DNA from: Perognathus longimembris pacificus
Lineage: Eukaryota > Chordata > Mammalia > Rodentia > Heteromyidae
Direction: 5' to 3'
Assembly (NCBI RefSeq): GCF_023159225.1
Contig: NC_063176.1
Coordinates: forward strand, 36,698,786-36,762,785
Length of the DNA stretch: 64,000 bases
Part shown: piece after piece, positions 46,553-58,775 of the stretch
How the letters are laid out: every line of letters begins with the position of its first letter
How positions within the stretch are numbered: the stretch's first letter is position 1
Made by a program: the position numbers and the translations under genes
Notes under the pieces: model-generated
What the model was told of the DNA's origin: nothing
Databases searched by the model: none
Seen by the model: only the letters and a program-made list of their open reading frames with translations

Positions 46553-47335
46553 AAAGTATAACTAAAGCCACCAGCACAAGAATGATCATCGCAGCACAAT
46601 TTGTCATAGCTAAAATATGGAACCAATCCAGATGCCCCTCAGTAGACAAATGGATGAGGAAAATGTGGAGCGTATGCACAATGGAATGTTATGCCTCTAT
46701 CAGAAAGAATGACATTGCCCCATTCATAAGGAAATAGAAGGACTTGGAAAAAATTATACTAAATGAAATGAGCAAAACCCAAAGAAACATGGACTCTATG
46801 GTTTCCCTCATAGGGAATAATTAGCACAGGTTTAGGCTAATCACAGCAGAGGATCACAAGAGCCCAATAGCTATGCCCTATGAACACGTAAGATGATGCT
46901 AAGTGAAATGCACTCCATGTTATGGAAACGAGTGTTATGTCAGTGTTGTAATTACTTTCAACATGCCAGGTGAAACCGTAGCGTTTTTCTTGTTGATGAT
47001 CCTCTTGTATCCCCTTCCTGTGCTTGTCCCCACACTATCACTGTATCTCATCTGAGTACCCTGGATACTATATATACTGGTATTAGAACTAGGAAAGTGA
47101 AAGGGAATAACAAAATTGAGAGGCAAAGGATGAAAAGACAAACGACTCCAAAAGCAATACTTTCAAAACCATTTGATGTAAACCAACTGAACAACTCATG
47201 GGGGGGAGAAGGAAAGGGGGAGAGGGAGGGGGAAAATGAGGGAGGTGGTAACCAATTACGCAAGAAATGTACCAACTGCCTTATGTATGAAACTGTAACC
47301 CCTCTGTACATCACTTTGACAATAATTATTCAGAA
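46553..47335 (+). mobile_element. 5'-truncated L1, 3' end
   Basis: Encodes the last ORF2 segment (the ...YTMEFYASI-type region, here mutated), the stop, and the 3' UTR with a G/A-rich tract at 47200-47240. Ends in an A-tail against the MaLR-like block. Same family as 49317 and 59-64 kb. Confidence 0.85.
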
Positions 47336-49045
47336 AAAAAAGAAACCAAGTACTTTTCACCAGGACAATAGGAAAGATAGGTTAAGGGAATGTTATGAAT
47401 ATGTAGAATGCACCATAGGCAAGCTCAAGACTGAAATGGTTGAATTCATGGGAAAGAACAGGAAGAAAATGCTTTCCAGAGAGAGAGGGGGTGGGGCGCA
47501 CACACTCAGGAATGCTCTGTTCACAGAAGGCTGCTTAGGCAAGAATTTCCCTTGGTGCCATCCAGGCATTCAAGGACAGCTAAAGCCATGATCTTTTAGG
47601 GCCCAGCTACTGCTTGAACTGCAGCAGATCTTGGCATTGGTGCCACATTGCTAGCTATGCAGGCATTTGCCATGGAAGAGTTAGGAGGACACAAAGATAG
47701 ATTTCAAAGGAAGAAGTGAGGTTGAAGCTGAAGATGCAATGGAGAATTCAGGAAGTTAATGTCTGTCAAGGAGAGCCACAGACAATGAGTGGTATGAGCT
47801 GAAGGAAAAGACCACACAGGCTGCAGCTGGCGAGGCCTTGGGAACAGAGCTGTTCCAAACCTTTGGAACTTACATGCTTCTTCCAGAGGCTCTGGATGAT
47901 CCTTATGTAGCTATTGTACTTAATGATAGTTCTGCCATGTTTTCAGATTTGCTTTGGTTCCATTCTTCCTATATCACAGCTCACTATTTGGGGATTGTAA
48001 TTTTCATTATGTACATATGTATATTGGATATATTATGTACTTTTTGATTTTACAGGACTTGAAAACTATGAATTTGCCCCAGAGTCTCAGAAGAAATTTG
48101 CACTTGAACCTTTGAGCAGTCCTGGAACTATGAAACTGTGTGGAACTTTGGGTAGGAACTGAATATATAGTGCATTGAGATAAATGTGAGCTTTTGGGGG
48201 GTCAGATGCAGATGTCTCATCCAGTTACTTGAGATGTGTTTGGTTGCATAGTTGACAAGGAAGGAGTGGGTTGTGATGTTTAATTGGGTTAAATTGATTA
48301 GATTGAGAAGGGGCTAGGAGATTAGGAAAGCACACCTCTGGGTATGTCTATGAGGTTATTTCTAATGAGGAGTGGTGAAGTGGGAAAATTCTGTCCCAGA
48401 TGAGAGTGGCTCTATGCCATGGGCTGGGGCCCAGATGACATCAAAGGGGAAAAGGGCCAGCAGTGGTGTCTTTCACCAGTAATCCTAGCTACTTGCTGAG
48501 ATCTGAGGAGTGTGGTTCGAAATCAGCCCTATAAGGCAAGTCTGTGAGCCTCTCATCACCTATTAACCACCAGAAAACAGGAAATTGCACTGTGGCTCAG
48601 AGTGGCAGAGCCCTAGCTTTGAGTGAAAAAGCTCAGGGCCATGAGTTCAAGCTCATTGATCCTCCCTCCCCTCCCATAAAATGTAGAAAGGGAAGAGTGC
48701 TGCTTTTTTCTCCATCTCTCTCCTCCTCTCACTCCCTTCCCTCTCTTCTTTCCTCTTTCTCTCTCCTTTCTTCTTCTTTTCCCTCTCCCTCCCTCTCTCC
48801 ATCCTCCCCTATCTTCTCCCCTTTCCCTCCCTTTAACCTTCTGTCTCTCCTGCCTCTGTCCCTTTTCCTTTCTTCTGCCATCCCCTCTGTGCCATAATTG
48901 TCTGAAGTAGTGAGCCAGATCCAACTTGATTCCCCCCACCCGCAAGCTGTTTCACAGCAACGAAAAACTCATGAGCACAGTTTCTTGGCCTTATTCTGTC
49001 ACATACACTTTAGGACCTTCCTCTGTGGCTTTGTCTTCCTTGTTT
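47335..49045 (+). mobile_element. MaLR-like LTR retroelement (copy 3 of 3)
   Basis: The most complete copy: an internal segment parallel to 34355-35410, then an LTR-like end with ggtatgtctatgaggttatt, a polypyrimidine stretch at 48690-48865, and ctgtttcacagcaacgaaaa at 48949. A SINE at 48450-48665 lies inside it. It lacks the SINE found in copy 2. The 69-codon frame at 47838-48047 is not considered a gene. Confidence 0.65.
48450..48665 (+). mobile_element. B1-like / Geo composite SINE inside MaLR copy 3
   Basis: Starts ggccagcagtggtgtctttc and continues to a Geo-type half. Absent from the corresponding point of copy 2 (about 35655). Confidence 0.7.
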
Positions 49046-49077
49046 TGTTTCTTTTGAAGCTGAGTGATTATTTTTTC

Positions 49078-49112
49078 TAATCTATTTATTTATTTATTTA
49101 TTTACTTATTTA
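49078..49112. repeat. (TTTA)n microsatellite / SINE tail
   Basis: About eight ttta or attt units. Probably the expanded tail of the next SINE. Confidence 0.85.
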
Positions 49113-49309
49113 TGTCAGTCCTGGGCCTTGGACTCAGGGCCTGAGCACCATCCCTGGCTTCTTCCTGCTCAAGGCTAGCACTCTGCCACCTGAGCCACAG
49201 CGCCCCTTCTGGCCGTTTTACATATATATGGTGCTGGGGAATCGAACCCAGAGCTTCATGTGTAGGAAGGAGGCAAGCACTCTTGCCACTAGGCCATATT
49301 CCCAGCCCC
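49113..49309 (-). mobile_element. IDL-Geo type SINE
   Basis: Runs from tcagtcctgggcc to ccatattcccagccc. The tail is the TTTA run. Confidence 0.8.
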
Positions 49310-49316
49310 TATTTTT

Positions 49317-50435
49317 CTTACTTATTTTCAAAGTGATGTAAGGAGAGGTTACAGTTTCATAGTTAGGCATTGGATACATTTCTTGTACTGTTACCTCCTC
49401 CCTCATGCCCCTTACCCTTCCCCCTTTCTCTTTTCCCCCCATGACTTGTTCAGTTGGTTTACACCAAACAGATATGCATTGCTTTTGTAGTCGTTTGTCT
49501 TTTTATCCTGTGCCTCTCAATTTTGGTATTCCCTTTCACTTTCCTAGTTCTAATACCAGTATATACAGTTTCCAGTGTACTCAGATAAGATGCAGTGATA
49601 CTGCAGGTAAAACCACAGGAAGGGGATACAAGAGGATCATTAATAATAGAAGCTGCGGTTTCACATGGCATATTGAAAGTAATTACAACAGTGATATATC
49701 ACTTGTTTCCATAACATGGAGTTCATTTCACTTAACATTATCTTATGCATTGATAGGGGCTTAGTTATTAGGCTCTTGTGATCCTCTTCTGTGACTAGCC
49801 TAAACCTGTGCTAATTATTCCCTATGAGGAGACCATAGAGTCCATGTTTCTTTGGGTCTGGCTCATTTCACTTAGTATAATTTTTTCCAAGTCCTTCTAT
49901 TTCCTTATGAATGGGGCAATGTCATTCTTTCTGATAGAGGCATAAAATTCCATTGTGTATATGTTCCACCTTTTCCTAATCCATTTGTCTACTGAGGGGC
50001 ATCTGGATTGGTTCATATTTTAGCTATGACAAATTGTGCTGAGATGAACATTGTTGTGCTGATAGCTTTAGTGTGTTCTTGTTTGTGGTCTTTTGTGTAG
50101 ATGCCCAAAAGTGGGGCTGCTGGGTCATAGGGGAGCTCTATGTTTAGCCTTCTGAGGACTCTCCATACTGCTTTCCAGAGTGGCTGAACCAGTTTACATT
50201 TCCACCAACAATGAAGTAGGGTTCCCTTTTGGCTACATCCCCTACAACATTTATTATTGTTAGTTTTCTTGATATAGGACATTTCCTACTGGGGTGAGAT
50301 GGAATCTCAATGTTGCTTTGATTTGCATTTCTTTTATGGACAGTGATGTGGAGCACTTTTTCATATGTCTCTTGGCCATTCTCATTTCCTCATCAGAGAA
50401 GTCTCTTTTAAAGTCTTTAGCCCACTTAGAAAATA
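49317..50435 (-). mobile_element. 5'-truncated L1
   Basis: The 3' UTR with a C/T-rich block at 49390-49440 leads to a broken ORF2 C-terminal region that includes the Cys/His segment near 50200 (GCSQKGTLLHC). Truncated near 50435. The reading frame is shifted at about 50140-50280. Confidence 0.88.
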
Positions 50436-50654
50436 ACCACTTTTTTAAAGTACATGAGAAAAACCAGATTGCCTCCTAAATGTGGTGGGCCTTATCTATG
50501 AAGTTCAGATTAAATTAGAATAAATATGCCTTGGCATCAAGATTATATTTGGTACATATGAACACATGGATTCATTGTAGCTTTCCAAATGTCATTATTT
50601 TGCATTAATATCGGTTATTATTTGTTACAAATTGGTAGTGAAATAAAAAACTGA

Positions 50655-50885
50655 AGCCAAATGCTGATTGCTGATGCCTATAAACATACCTACTCAAGAG
50701 ATCTGAGCTTTGCAGTTTGAAGCCTACCTAGGCAGAAAAGTCCATAAGACTCTCGCCTCCAATAAACTACTCTCAAAAAGCTGGAAGTGGCATTGTTGCT
50801 CAAGTAGTAGAGTGCTAGCCTAGAGCACAAGCAAGCTCAGAGGCAATACTCAGAATCTGAGTTCAAGCCCTAGGACTGCCAAAAG
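50655..50885 (+). mobile_element. B1-like / Geo composite SINE
   Basis: The words gcttgctgatgcctata-like and agtagtagagtgctagccta mark the left and right halves, and the end is ccctaggactgcc. Confidence 0.65.
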
Positions 50886-51035
50886 AAAAGTAAAGAAGAA
50901 AAATATAAACAATTGTGCATCAATGCTTAATTGGTCTTAGAGGATTCTTGAATTCAGGTTGAAAAAAAATGACAGAGGTATAGAGATTAGACATAGCCTT
51001 ATTTTAATTGAACACTACATTTAAAATGTAGAAAG

Positions 51036-51112
51036 AGGTCTGGGATGTAGCACACTTGCAAAGTGCTTGAATAGCAAGTGCAATTTCACCTGATTGATAC
51101 CCAGGACCAAAG
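51036..51112 (+). mobile_element. ID-like SINE monomer, diverged
   Basis: ggtctgggatgtagcacact through tacccaggacca keeps ID length and spacing. Confidence 0.45.
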
Positions 51113-51245
51113 AAGATAAATAAAAAAATAGCTGTGATATCAAATTCTGTACCCAAATATTTACCACCAACTGCAATAGATTTACACAAGGGCTGTAGGA
51201 TACAAACCTGTACTAGTCATTTTTTCCAGGATAGAGTGAACCAGT

Positions 51246-51248
<3 letters not shown>

Positions 51249-51289
<41 letters not shown>
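51249..51289. repeat. (AC)n microsatellite
   Basis: About 20 uninterrupted AC units. Confidence 0.97.
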
Positions 51290-51291
<2 letters not shown>

Positions 51292-52585
51292 GATGTCTTC
51301 TGTTGGTATCCATAAGCCACTTCAGATACAAAATTTTATGCATCTCAAATCTCATATAAAATGCCATCGTATTTGCACGTAACCTGCATAATCCTCCTAT
51401 ACACTTAAAGTCATCTCTTGATAATTTGTAATACTTAATACATTCTAAATGCAAAGTGAATAGTTATTTTGTTTAAGGCAAAATGCCAAAAATGTGCTTG
51501 CTCAGTATGACATTAAAAATAAATGTAATGTAATAAATATTTATAGAGATTTGCAGTATAGATTTAGCTCTTACAATGATAAAGGCTGATTAGTTTTAAA
51601 ATCTGAAGTCAGTGAGCTGGAGATACCATGTAGTTCTAGTCAAAAAGTTAGCAGAACCAAGATTAAAGAAAAGCCAGTAATTCCATTTAAAAGTAAATAC
51701 CAGGAAAAAAAGGGACCTCTGTTCCAGTTTGAAAACAAGCAGGAAGCAGGAATCTTGCCTGGAGAAAAAGAGGAAATCTGTGAAGAGTGCAGTCTTTCTT
51801 TTTTTTTTTCTTTTCTTTTTTTTTTTTTTAATAAAAACGAAGGAAAGGAGAAGCAGTAGCACTCTGAAGTGATTAATGAGGGTGAGCTTGGTGGGCACAA
51901 CTTGAGCCACATTTCAAGCCCAGGAGACCCAACTTCTAGCATAGAGCAGAGGCCAGGAACTTTCCTGGAGGCTGTACAATACAGCAAGCCCACAGAGCAA
52001 TCAGAACCTGTGGCAGCGGATGTGGGAGATCCGGAAGGCAAGCCACTCCAAAAAACAGACTTAGAAATGATCTAGTGAGCTTCACATTGTTAAGGAGGTC
52101 ACAGTCCTGTCAAAGTTTGAAAAGTACATGGAGTCAAATGCTGAGAAACCAAGAGTAGGTATTTGGAAACATATGATTGAGTGCTATCCCGAAGAATAAA
52201 TATGATAGAAAGTAGAACTGTGACACATTATTCAGCTCAGCTATACATAGTATTTACATGGTTGCACTCATTAATAGTAAGAACTGAACTAAAAAATTGT
52301 GATAGAATTTCTGTCTTGGGAAGACAGGGATTTATATGCTAATGCTAGGGGAGAAAGGTAGAGCTAAATGTTTATCTTCCATAAAGATGAATAGCCTAGA
52401 TCTGAGAATGAAAGATTAAATTTCAGGAGTATAAATGTGGGTGAGCTTTCCATTTCGTTTCACTTTTTCTTACTTTTATTTTAAATAGATGATTCTGAGG
52501 AGTAATCATTGAGAAGCAGGAATTATATTTTTTGTTTCATCTATTAAAATTAAAGTACATCTGGCATTTCTTTGTTTAAAAAAAT
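51290..52585. other. Unassigned sequence
   Basis: Contains a T-rich run at about 51796-51830. No gene or named repeat that I can support. Confidence 0.35.
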
Positions 52586-52589
52586 CAGT

Positions 52590-52794
52590 TTCTGTGTAGG
52601 TGCTACTACCTGTCATCTGAGTTACTCAGAGGCTAAGAGCAGAAGCATATCAGGTTTGAGGCAAATGAAGCAGAAAATTCTCAGACTTTATTTTTAAAAT
52701 ACCACATCTGGGGGTGTGACTCAAGTGCTAAACTGCCAGCTTAAAAAGCACAAGGCTGAGTGTTATAAATAAATTATTAAAAGATAGGTAGTAG

Positions 52795-52840
<46 letters not shown>

Positions 52841-52935
52841 CAGACAGACACTCATGGTGATGTACACCTGTAATCCCAGTATTCAGGATTCTGAAGCAAG
52901 AGGATTGCACGTAAACAGACCAGAGTTTGAATGAG
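52590..52935 (+). repeat. Decayed SINEs around a (GATA)n/(GACA)n microsatellite
   Basis: A composite-like piece at 52590-52760, GATA then GACA units at 52795-52850, and a B1-like piece at 52850-52935 (tacacctgtaatcccagta). Confidence 0.7.
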
Positions 52936-53384
52936 TGATCAAGAATACTGATCTATTCTATTGGGTCTGAGTGCTTTTTTTTTTCTGAGTGCTTTTAATG
53001 ACACCCTTCCTACATCTTGTTCATTCTTGCTCAATGCTCTTCCTTAAGTGCTGTCCTATTACACTGTTGGCTAAGTGGCTCCAAGACACACTGCCTGCAG
53101 GCTTAAACAATATAACAGGGACATGAAAAAGCAGTGTATTAGCTTAGAAAACATGGGGCTTATACTGTTAAAGTCAAAACTTCATGATCCTGGAGCAGTT
53201 CAGAATGCAATGTCATGTCAGTAAAATCAAGCAATCTCCAGTGCATGTTTTAGTCGACTATCTTTATTGAGCTACCAGGACACATGGGTAAGCATATGTG
53301 TGTGGTCATTTTTAAAATGGATGGAAAGGTAGAAGAAATGTTCATATTATTTACAACATTTCTAAGTGGGAGTACTACTTCTTT

Positions 53385-53560
53385 GTCAGCTGTAGGGCTT
53401 GGGGCCTGATTGTTATCCATGAGCAGTTTTCTGGTGGCTAATTGGAGATTAGAGCTTCACAAATTTACCTGCCCTGGCTAGCTTTGAACCAAAATCCTCA
53501 GATCTCAGACTCCTGAGAAGCTTGGATTATAGACATGTACCACCAGTATCTGGCAGTTGC
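53385..53560 (-). mobile_element. Geo / B1-like composite SINE, diverged
   Basis: Reads through caaaatcctcagatctcaga to ttggattatagacatgtac on the plus strand, the reverse of the B1-like half. Confidence 0.6.
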
Positions 53561-53639
53561 TTTTGAGTTTTCTTGTTTTCTATTTTTTTCTCTTAAATGA
53601 ACATATTCTGCTTCATGATGAACACAGATTATACAGACA

Positions 53640-54035
53640 TAGCCTGGTGTGGTGGCCTATGCTTATAATCCCAGTACTCCTAAGGCCAGGCAAGAGTTTT
53701 AGCACATTGAAACTTAACCAGACCCTGTCTCAAAAAAATAATACAGGCCAAAGAGGTAGTTTAATAGTAGAGTGTTTACCTAACATACATGAGGCCTTAC
53801 TTTCTATATCTAGAACTATAACCCAAAAACAGGAGTGAGCAACTCAGGAGGTGGAAATATAAGGATCAAGGTTCCAAAACAGCCCAAGCAGAAAAGTCTG
53901 TGAAACTCTTACCTCCAATAAACTACTCAGCCAAAGCCACAAAATGGCACTGTAGCTCAAGTGCCTTGAGCCCAAATATGCTCAGGGATAGCACCCATGC
54001 CCTGAGTTCAAGTTCCAGGACCTGCAAAACAACAA
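53640..54035 (+). mobile_element. Three adjacent SINEs: B1-like, ID-like, B1-like/Geo
   Basis: 53640-53740 is B1-like (ggcctatgcttataatccca). 53741-53830 is ID-like (aagaggtagtttaatagtag). 53831-54035 is composite, ending gttcaagttccaggacctgc. Confidence 0.6.
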
Positions 54036-54318
54036 CAAAAAGGTTGTAATTTTTTACTTTCTAACATAGGAAGTAAACCATGGCATAGAAATCAGGTGAG
54101 ACAGCTTCTTACATGATTTGTAAATTTATTAAAATGTTTTGGAAACACATTTCAAGGCCATCAGAAGTAATTATGGAGACTTATTTAAAGACAATTAAAA
54201 TTTCCAGACCCAATTCTAGTACAGAGGAGAGGGTTGATTTTTTTAAATAAACAAGTTTTTCTTCTACCTTTGGAAAATTGAATCAAATAGAAAGAAAAGT
54301 AGCCTTCCACAAGAATTC

Positions 54319-54480
54319 TTTTTTTTTTTTGTCAAGATGATGCACAGCAGGGTTACAGTTACATACTAAGGTAGTGAGTACATTTATTGTCATACTTGTT
54401 ACCCCCTTCCTCATTTTTCTACCCCAAGGGCCCCCTCTATCTTTCATCTTTTTTTTCTTTTGCTCTCCCATTGATGGACA
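54319..54480 (-). mobile_element. L1 3' UTR fragment
   Basis: A T run, then cagggttacagttacatact, then a C-rich block, as in the other L1 3' ends here. Closer to the full-length L1 (gttacatagtagggcagtg) than to the G-run family. Confidence 0.6.
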
Positions 54481-55000
54481 TAATCATTCTAATCTAAAGT
54501 GCTTATGACCTTTATGAATATTAACAATAAAACAATTCCTTCCAGGTCGGGTGATGTGTATATTTCTTTCCCTTTGCTTGGTCTAATCTGTTCCCTCTTT
54601 TCTCACATTTTTTCCCTTCCCCCCACTGCCCTTGAGTTGCTTAGTTTGATTTCATCAATGTCCATTGCAGCTGTTGGGCCCCCTCTACTGTATTTTTTTC
54701 ACTTGCTTTCCACTCATTCGGTGCCTTCCTTCCATCTTCCCTAAGATGTGCACATGTATACACCATATGTGAGGTAAAGAACATAGGGTCCTCTGAATAT
54801 TATAAGTCTAATTGAGAAGTCCTTTGTTTCCTTATTATTAGAGTTCTTTTAGTCCATATATTATTATAGGTACATATGAAGTAGTGCTTGGGTCTTAGCA
54901 TTTGGTGCATTTCTCCCAAGACCATCCTTTTTAGGTCTGTGTATTGGTATCTTGGATGTGTTTGCTTTGTCAAGTCTCTCTGAAATTTCAAGAATTCTCT
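54481..55000. other. Unassigned; possibly old L1 3' UTR
   Basis: AT- and CT-rich. No coding frame or boundary that I can defend. Confidence 0.3.
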
Positions 55001-55004
55001 TTTT

Positions 55005-55470
55005 TTAAGCCATTGTTATTTTTGTTATTAAGTAGCTATACAAAGGGGTTACAATCCCATAAGTCAACTTATGTGTACAATGATTCCTAATCAATGTCAC
55101 CGTTGTTCTCTCCCACTTTCTCCCTCCCATCCCTACCTTCAAGTTATATACTTTATTTTTCACATACTGCACACTGAATATAAACACTTAATTTGCTCAC
55201 CCTTCCTCCCTCCATTCCTATGCTTTCCCCTTTGCCCACCATCCAAAACAAATTTCTACTTCCTAGTATTCATTTTGATAAAAAAAACACCAGTGCAATT
55301 CCATTGTGTACATGTACCATAATCTCTTGACCCACTCATCTAGTTTAGGGCATCTGGACTGTTCCTACAACTTGGCTATTGTGAGTAGTGCAGCAGTGAG
55401 CATGGATATGCAAGTACCTTCACTGTATCCTGGCTTGAAATCCTCTGGGTAGATGCCCAAGGTTGCCACC
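55005..55470 (-). mobile_element. Old L1 3' end
   Basis: A 3' UTR-like start, then attccattgtgtacatgtac and ctggctattgtgagtag-type words that parallel the ORF2 end at 3600-3760. Many substitutions. Confidence 0.7.
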
Positions 55471-55704
55471 AAATTCTTCATTCTTACTGAAGTGTTTGGA
55501 AGATCCCCTGAAATCTGATGCTAATGTGTGCACAGTTGCACCCATGTGATTGGTTTTCAAGAGAAACTAAAACTGAAGACCTGGGGAGTCTTTTTATCTT
55601 TAGGAGATTTTTGAAGACACAGCCCTTGCTTGCAGCCCTAAGTCTGCCTACATGGGACAGGTTTACTATTGAGCAAAACAAAAGATGATCATGAAGAACC
55701 CTGG

Positions 55705-55802
55705 TGACAGGGTTGGAGGATATAGGTAAGGACAGAGTGCTCAGCTTTCATGCACAACCCTGGGTTCCATACCAATAACAACAGTGGCAACAAACAAATA
55801 AA
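55705..55802 (+). mobile_element. ID-like SINE monomer, diverged
   Basis: gaggatataggtaaggacag through ccctgggttccatacc, then an A-rich tail. Confidence 0.5.
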
Positions 55803-56255
55803 ACCCAAATTGGAAACAAAGCTGCTTTTATATGGAAACACTTTTGTGTAATGAGGAACTATCTGAAATTGCCAGGGACATCACTACACTTACAGTGAAT
55901 TTCTTCAATGCTGTTCACCAATAAATTCTTCTAATTTCCTTTAATGTTCATGACACATTCTCTGGAATTGCTCTCATGATATTAAACCTTGCTGGCCCCT
56001 TTGGGTTAATTATGTGTTTTTATCAACTGTCTAATGTTATCTAAATGAATACTTGCAAATTAAATGTGATCAAAGTTAACTAGCTATGTGGTTAAAAATG
56101 AGTAAAGGGAATCCAAAAGGCATTTTTCTCAGTTGTTTTATTTATTTGACTATTAAAGCATATCCAAAATTGTTTTAGAACAATGGTGTCATCACTAGCA
56201 AAAGTAGCTTCCAGAGGCAACTTCTTTGGGAGGCAGTATTTAGATGTATTTGATG
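55803..56255. other. Unassigned AT-leaning sequence
   Basis: Short frames only. No repeat recognised. Confidence 0.35.
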
Positions 56256-56259
56256 TATG

Positions 56260-56400
56260 CAAGCTGAGTGTGGAGGAATCCACCTATAATCCTACCACTC
56301 CTATGGCTGACACAGGAGGACAGTGAGGTGGAGCTGAGCCTTGTCTACATAGTGAAACTCTGTCTCTCCCTCTCCCGAAAGGGACCATACCAAAACCATA
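56260..56400 (+). mobile_element. B1-like (7SL-derived) SINE
   Basis: agctgagtgtggaggaatcc through acatagtgaaactctgtct resembles a B1 monomer with a tail. Confidence 0.6.
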
Positions 56401-56579
56401 AAACTACATTGATAAAGCAAAGAAAACCCAGAAAAACCTCACCTGTAATGTGTTTGCTCTACAAAAACCTCAGAGACAGTAGTTTTTATCTGATATATTA
56501 GTTAAAATAGGTTTACTCTTGGTACGGAGAAATTTTGGACTTAACATCTCTGTTTGCTTTTCTTTTCCCAATTTGCTTA

Positions 56580-56745
56580 ATTATTTTAGAGGTGATATAC
56601 AGTGAGGTTACCTTTACAGACGTCTGGAAATGAGTATGATTCCCTTTGCATAGTGTTCTCTCTTCCCTCTTTCTCTCCTATTCCCTCCTTCTCTTCTCCA
56701 CCTACGAGTTGCATAGTTGACTTTCACCAATGTCCCAGGCAGCCA
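56580..56745 (-). mobile_element. L1 3' UTR fragment
   Basis: atatacagtgaggttacctt, then a CT-rich block and gagttgcatagttgac, as in the 20165-20345 fragment. Confidence 0.5.
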
Positions 56746-56779
56746 GTGAGCTGCACTTTTTCATCCCTTGGTCCTGAAT

Positions 56780-57349
56780 CTTTTTAGTCACTCCCCCTGG
56801 GGGCCGCTCCAGGCTTGCTGTTAGCGTTTGGATCTGGTTTGTTGTCTTGACTGTTCATGAGTCTTGTAATCTATCCCTATGCTTTACTCATTTGGGTTCA
56901 GGTAAGGTCAGGACCCTGGCCCACGCTTGGCCTGTTGGTGCCCAACAGGTAGCAGTCCTCTCTTGGTCCAGGCTGGCTCACACTGGGCAAATTAGCGCAT
57001 ACTGGGTCCCCTGCCCACCAAGCACCTGTGGGTGCACTGGGGGTCAGGACTGGCTGAAAGATGCCCAGTCTTGTCTACAGTGAGGGCTGGGAAGGTTGGG
57101 TGGGGGCCGCTGGAGTGTGAGCTTGGGAAGGGGGCGACCTCCCAAGGGTGCCCAGGGGTTTCTTTGCATTTTGGCCCCGGTTGACACTCATGTCTCAGGT
57201 GGCTTCCGAAGTGTGCCCGAGCTTTGAGGCTCCCAACCCAGGAGCCACCTGGCAGCAGCTGGGGGCTCAGGCCTCTCTGCTGTGCAGCTCTGGGGAGACT
57301 GACTTGAGGCCTTGGGGCTGAGGGTGTGGCTGTGGAAGGGGCGGGCTCC

Positions 57350-57404
<55 letters not shown>

Positions 57405-58080
57405 TTTCTGTCTGTGTTGTCAAGCAGGCCTGGTTTCCTTGCCATAGCCAGGGCTGTGGAGGACTCAGGATTGCAGGATCCCAACCCCCCACTCCCTGCC
57501 CCCTTTCCCTTATGGGTCCAGGTGGCCTCCCACTGGTAGCCCATAGGGGGTAGGGGAAGAAAGGGCTCTGGCCTCTTTGTCCCCTTGGAAGGTGGTGCCC
57601 CTTTGTGGGCGGGCAGGAGGGGTCAGACCAAGCTCTGTGGTCACTACCTGCACTGGTCTCCCTTTGGGTGTTCCCCTTCCCCAGCAGGGTAGTTGAGAAC
57701 CCTGGAGTTGGTTTTGTGCTGACCTCAGGCACTGTGGCACATTGGCGTGTCTGAATGCTGTGGCCTCTTGTTCTTTGGGTCCAGGGTCTGGGTTGCTGCT
57801 CCCAGCTGCTCCTGGTGTCTACTTGACCACTTGCTCCTGCAGGAAGCCGCTCCCACCCAGCTGAGCTGCTCCTGCAGCCATTGCTCCAGCCAGCTGTTCC
57901 TGATGGCCAGCCCACTGGCTGCAGAGCCTTTCTGACAGCTGGGCTGGGTGGGTTTTTGGCTGGCCTGTGTAGCCCAGGGAGCTCTCCACTCTTAAAACTT
58001 GACAAGGTAAAGCATTCATCTCTGACCAGTGATTGGCTGAGCTGTCTACTCTCCAACCAATCCTGAAAGGGGTGGGCCTG
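56780..58080. other. GC-rich stretch, function unknown
   Basis: About 1.3 kb of markedly higher GC than its neighbours, with long open frames on the minus strand (354 codons at 56992-58056) that run through a GT microsatellite. CpG is not enriched enough for me to call an island, and no domain is recognisable. It could be internal or LTR sequence of the neighbouring ERV, but I cannot show that. Confidence 0.35.
57352..57403. repeat. (GT)n microsatellite
   Basis: About 26 uninterrupted GT units. Confidence 0.97.
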
Positions 58081-58125
58081 TGATGCCTCAGGTTTCAGGG
58101 AGCCCCGTTTTTGTTTTTTGTTTTT

Positions 58126-58325
58126 TGTTTTTTGCCAATCCTGGGGCTTGGACTCAGGACCTGAGCACTGTCCCTGGCTTCCTTTTGCTCAAGGACAGCG
58201 CTCTGTCCACTAGAGCCACAACACCACTTCTGGCCTTTTCTATGTATGTGGTGCTGAGGAATGGAACCCAGGGCTTCATGTATACAAGGCAAACATTCTT
58301 GCCACTAGGCCATATTCCCAGCCCC
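58126..58325 (-). mobile_element. IDL-Geo type SINE
   Basis: Runs from gttttttgccaatcctgggg to ccatattcccagccc. The tail is a gtttttt-type repeat. Confidence 0.85.
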
Positions 58326-58339
58326 CGGAACCCCATACT

Positions 58340-58775
58340 TTGGCAATTCTCATCACCTTACTGGCTCCTTTCCAGTCTTGGTTCCTGCCCTCCTCACAAT
58401 GTGTCTGATGGAGCTTTCTTACTGTAAGGTCTACCCCAGGAGGGCTCCATGCAGATATTTCCCCACCTGTTAAGTCTGTTCTCAGTACCTGCTTTACCTA
58501 GGCAACTGGCACACCTGGAGGCAGTTGCCCCCCACCCCCACTTTTCTGAGGTCACATCCAATCCACCTGGCCATACCTCCTCCCTTTCCCTATATAATCC
58601 AGCTCAACAGGAGTCCCTGCTTTCTTTCCTTTTCTGTCTTACTCTTTCTTGCTCCCCCCCTTCTTCTCTCTCCCCATGTCTCCATCTTGTGTGGCTAGCA
58701 GCTTGCTATCACCCCAATAAGCTCCTTTCTGCCTGAACCATGTGGTGCATTTCCTTTCCTGCAAACTTGACACTT
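58340..58775 (+). mobile_element. LTR-like element with TATA box and polyadenylation signal
   Basis: Order on the plus strand: a U3-like segment, ccctatataatccag (TATA, about 58588), a pyrimidine-rich leader, ccatcttgtgtgg, then ccccaataagctcctttctg (polyadenylation-like, about 58715) and a U5-like end. The ordered match to 39003-39330 on the other strand supports one LTR family. Exact ends and any internal ERV region were not found. Confidence 0.6.

Noticed and set aside
56931..56950. Primer-binding-site-like word (ttggtgcccaacaggtag)
   Set aside because: It resembles a retroviral primer-binding site, but no LTR ends immediately upstream of it, and the plus-strand LTR found lies downstream instead.
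56992..58056. 354-codon minus-strand frame
   Set aside because: It passes through a GT microsatellite as a His-Thr run, lies in GC-rich DNA where stops are rare, and shows no domain, repeat logic or initiator context. Treated as a composition artefact.
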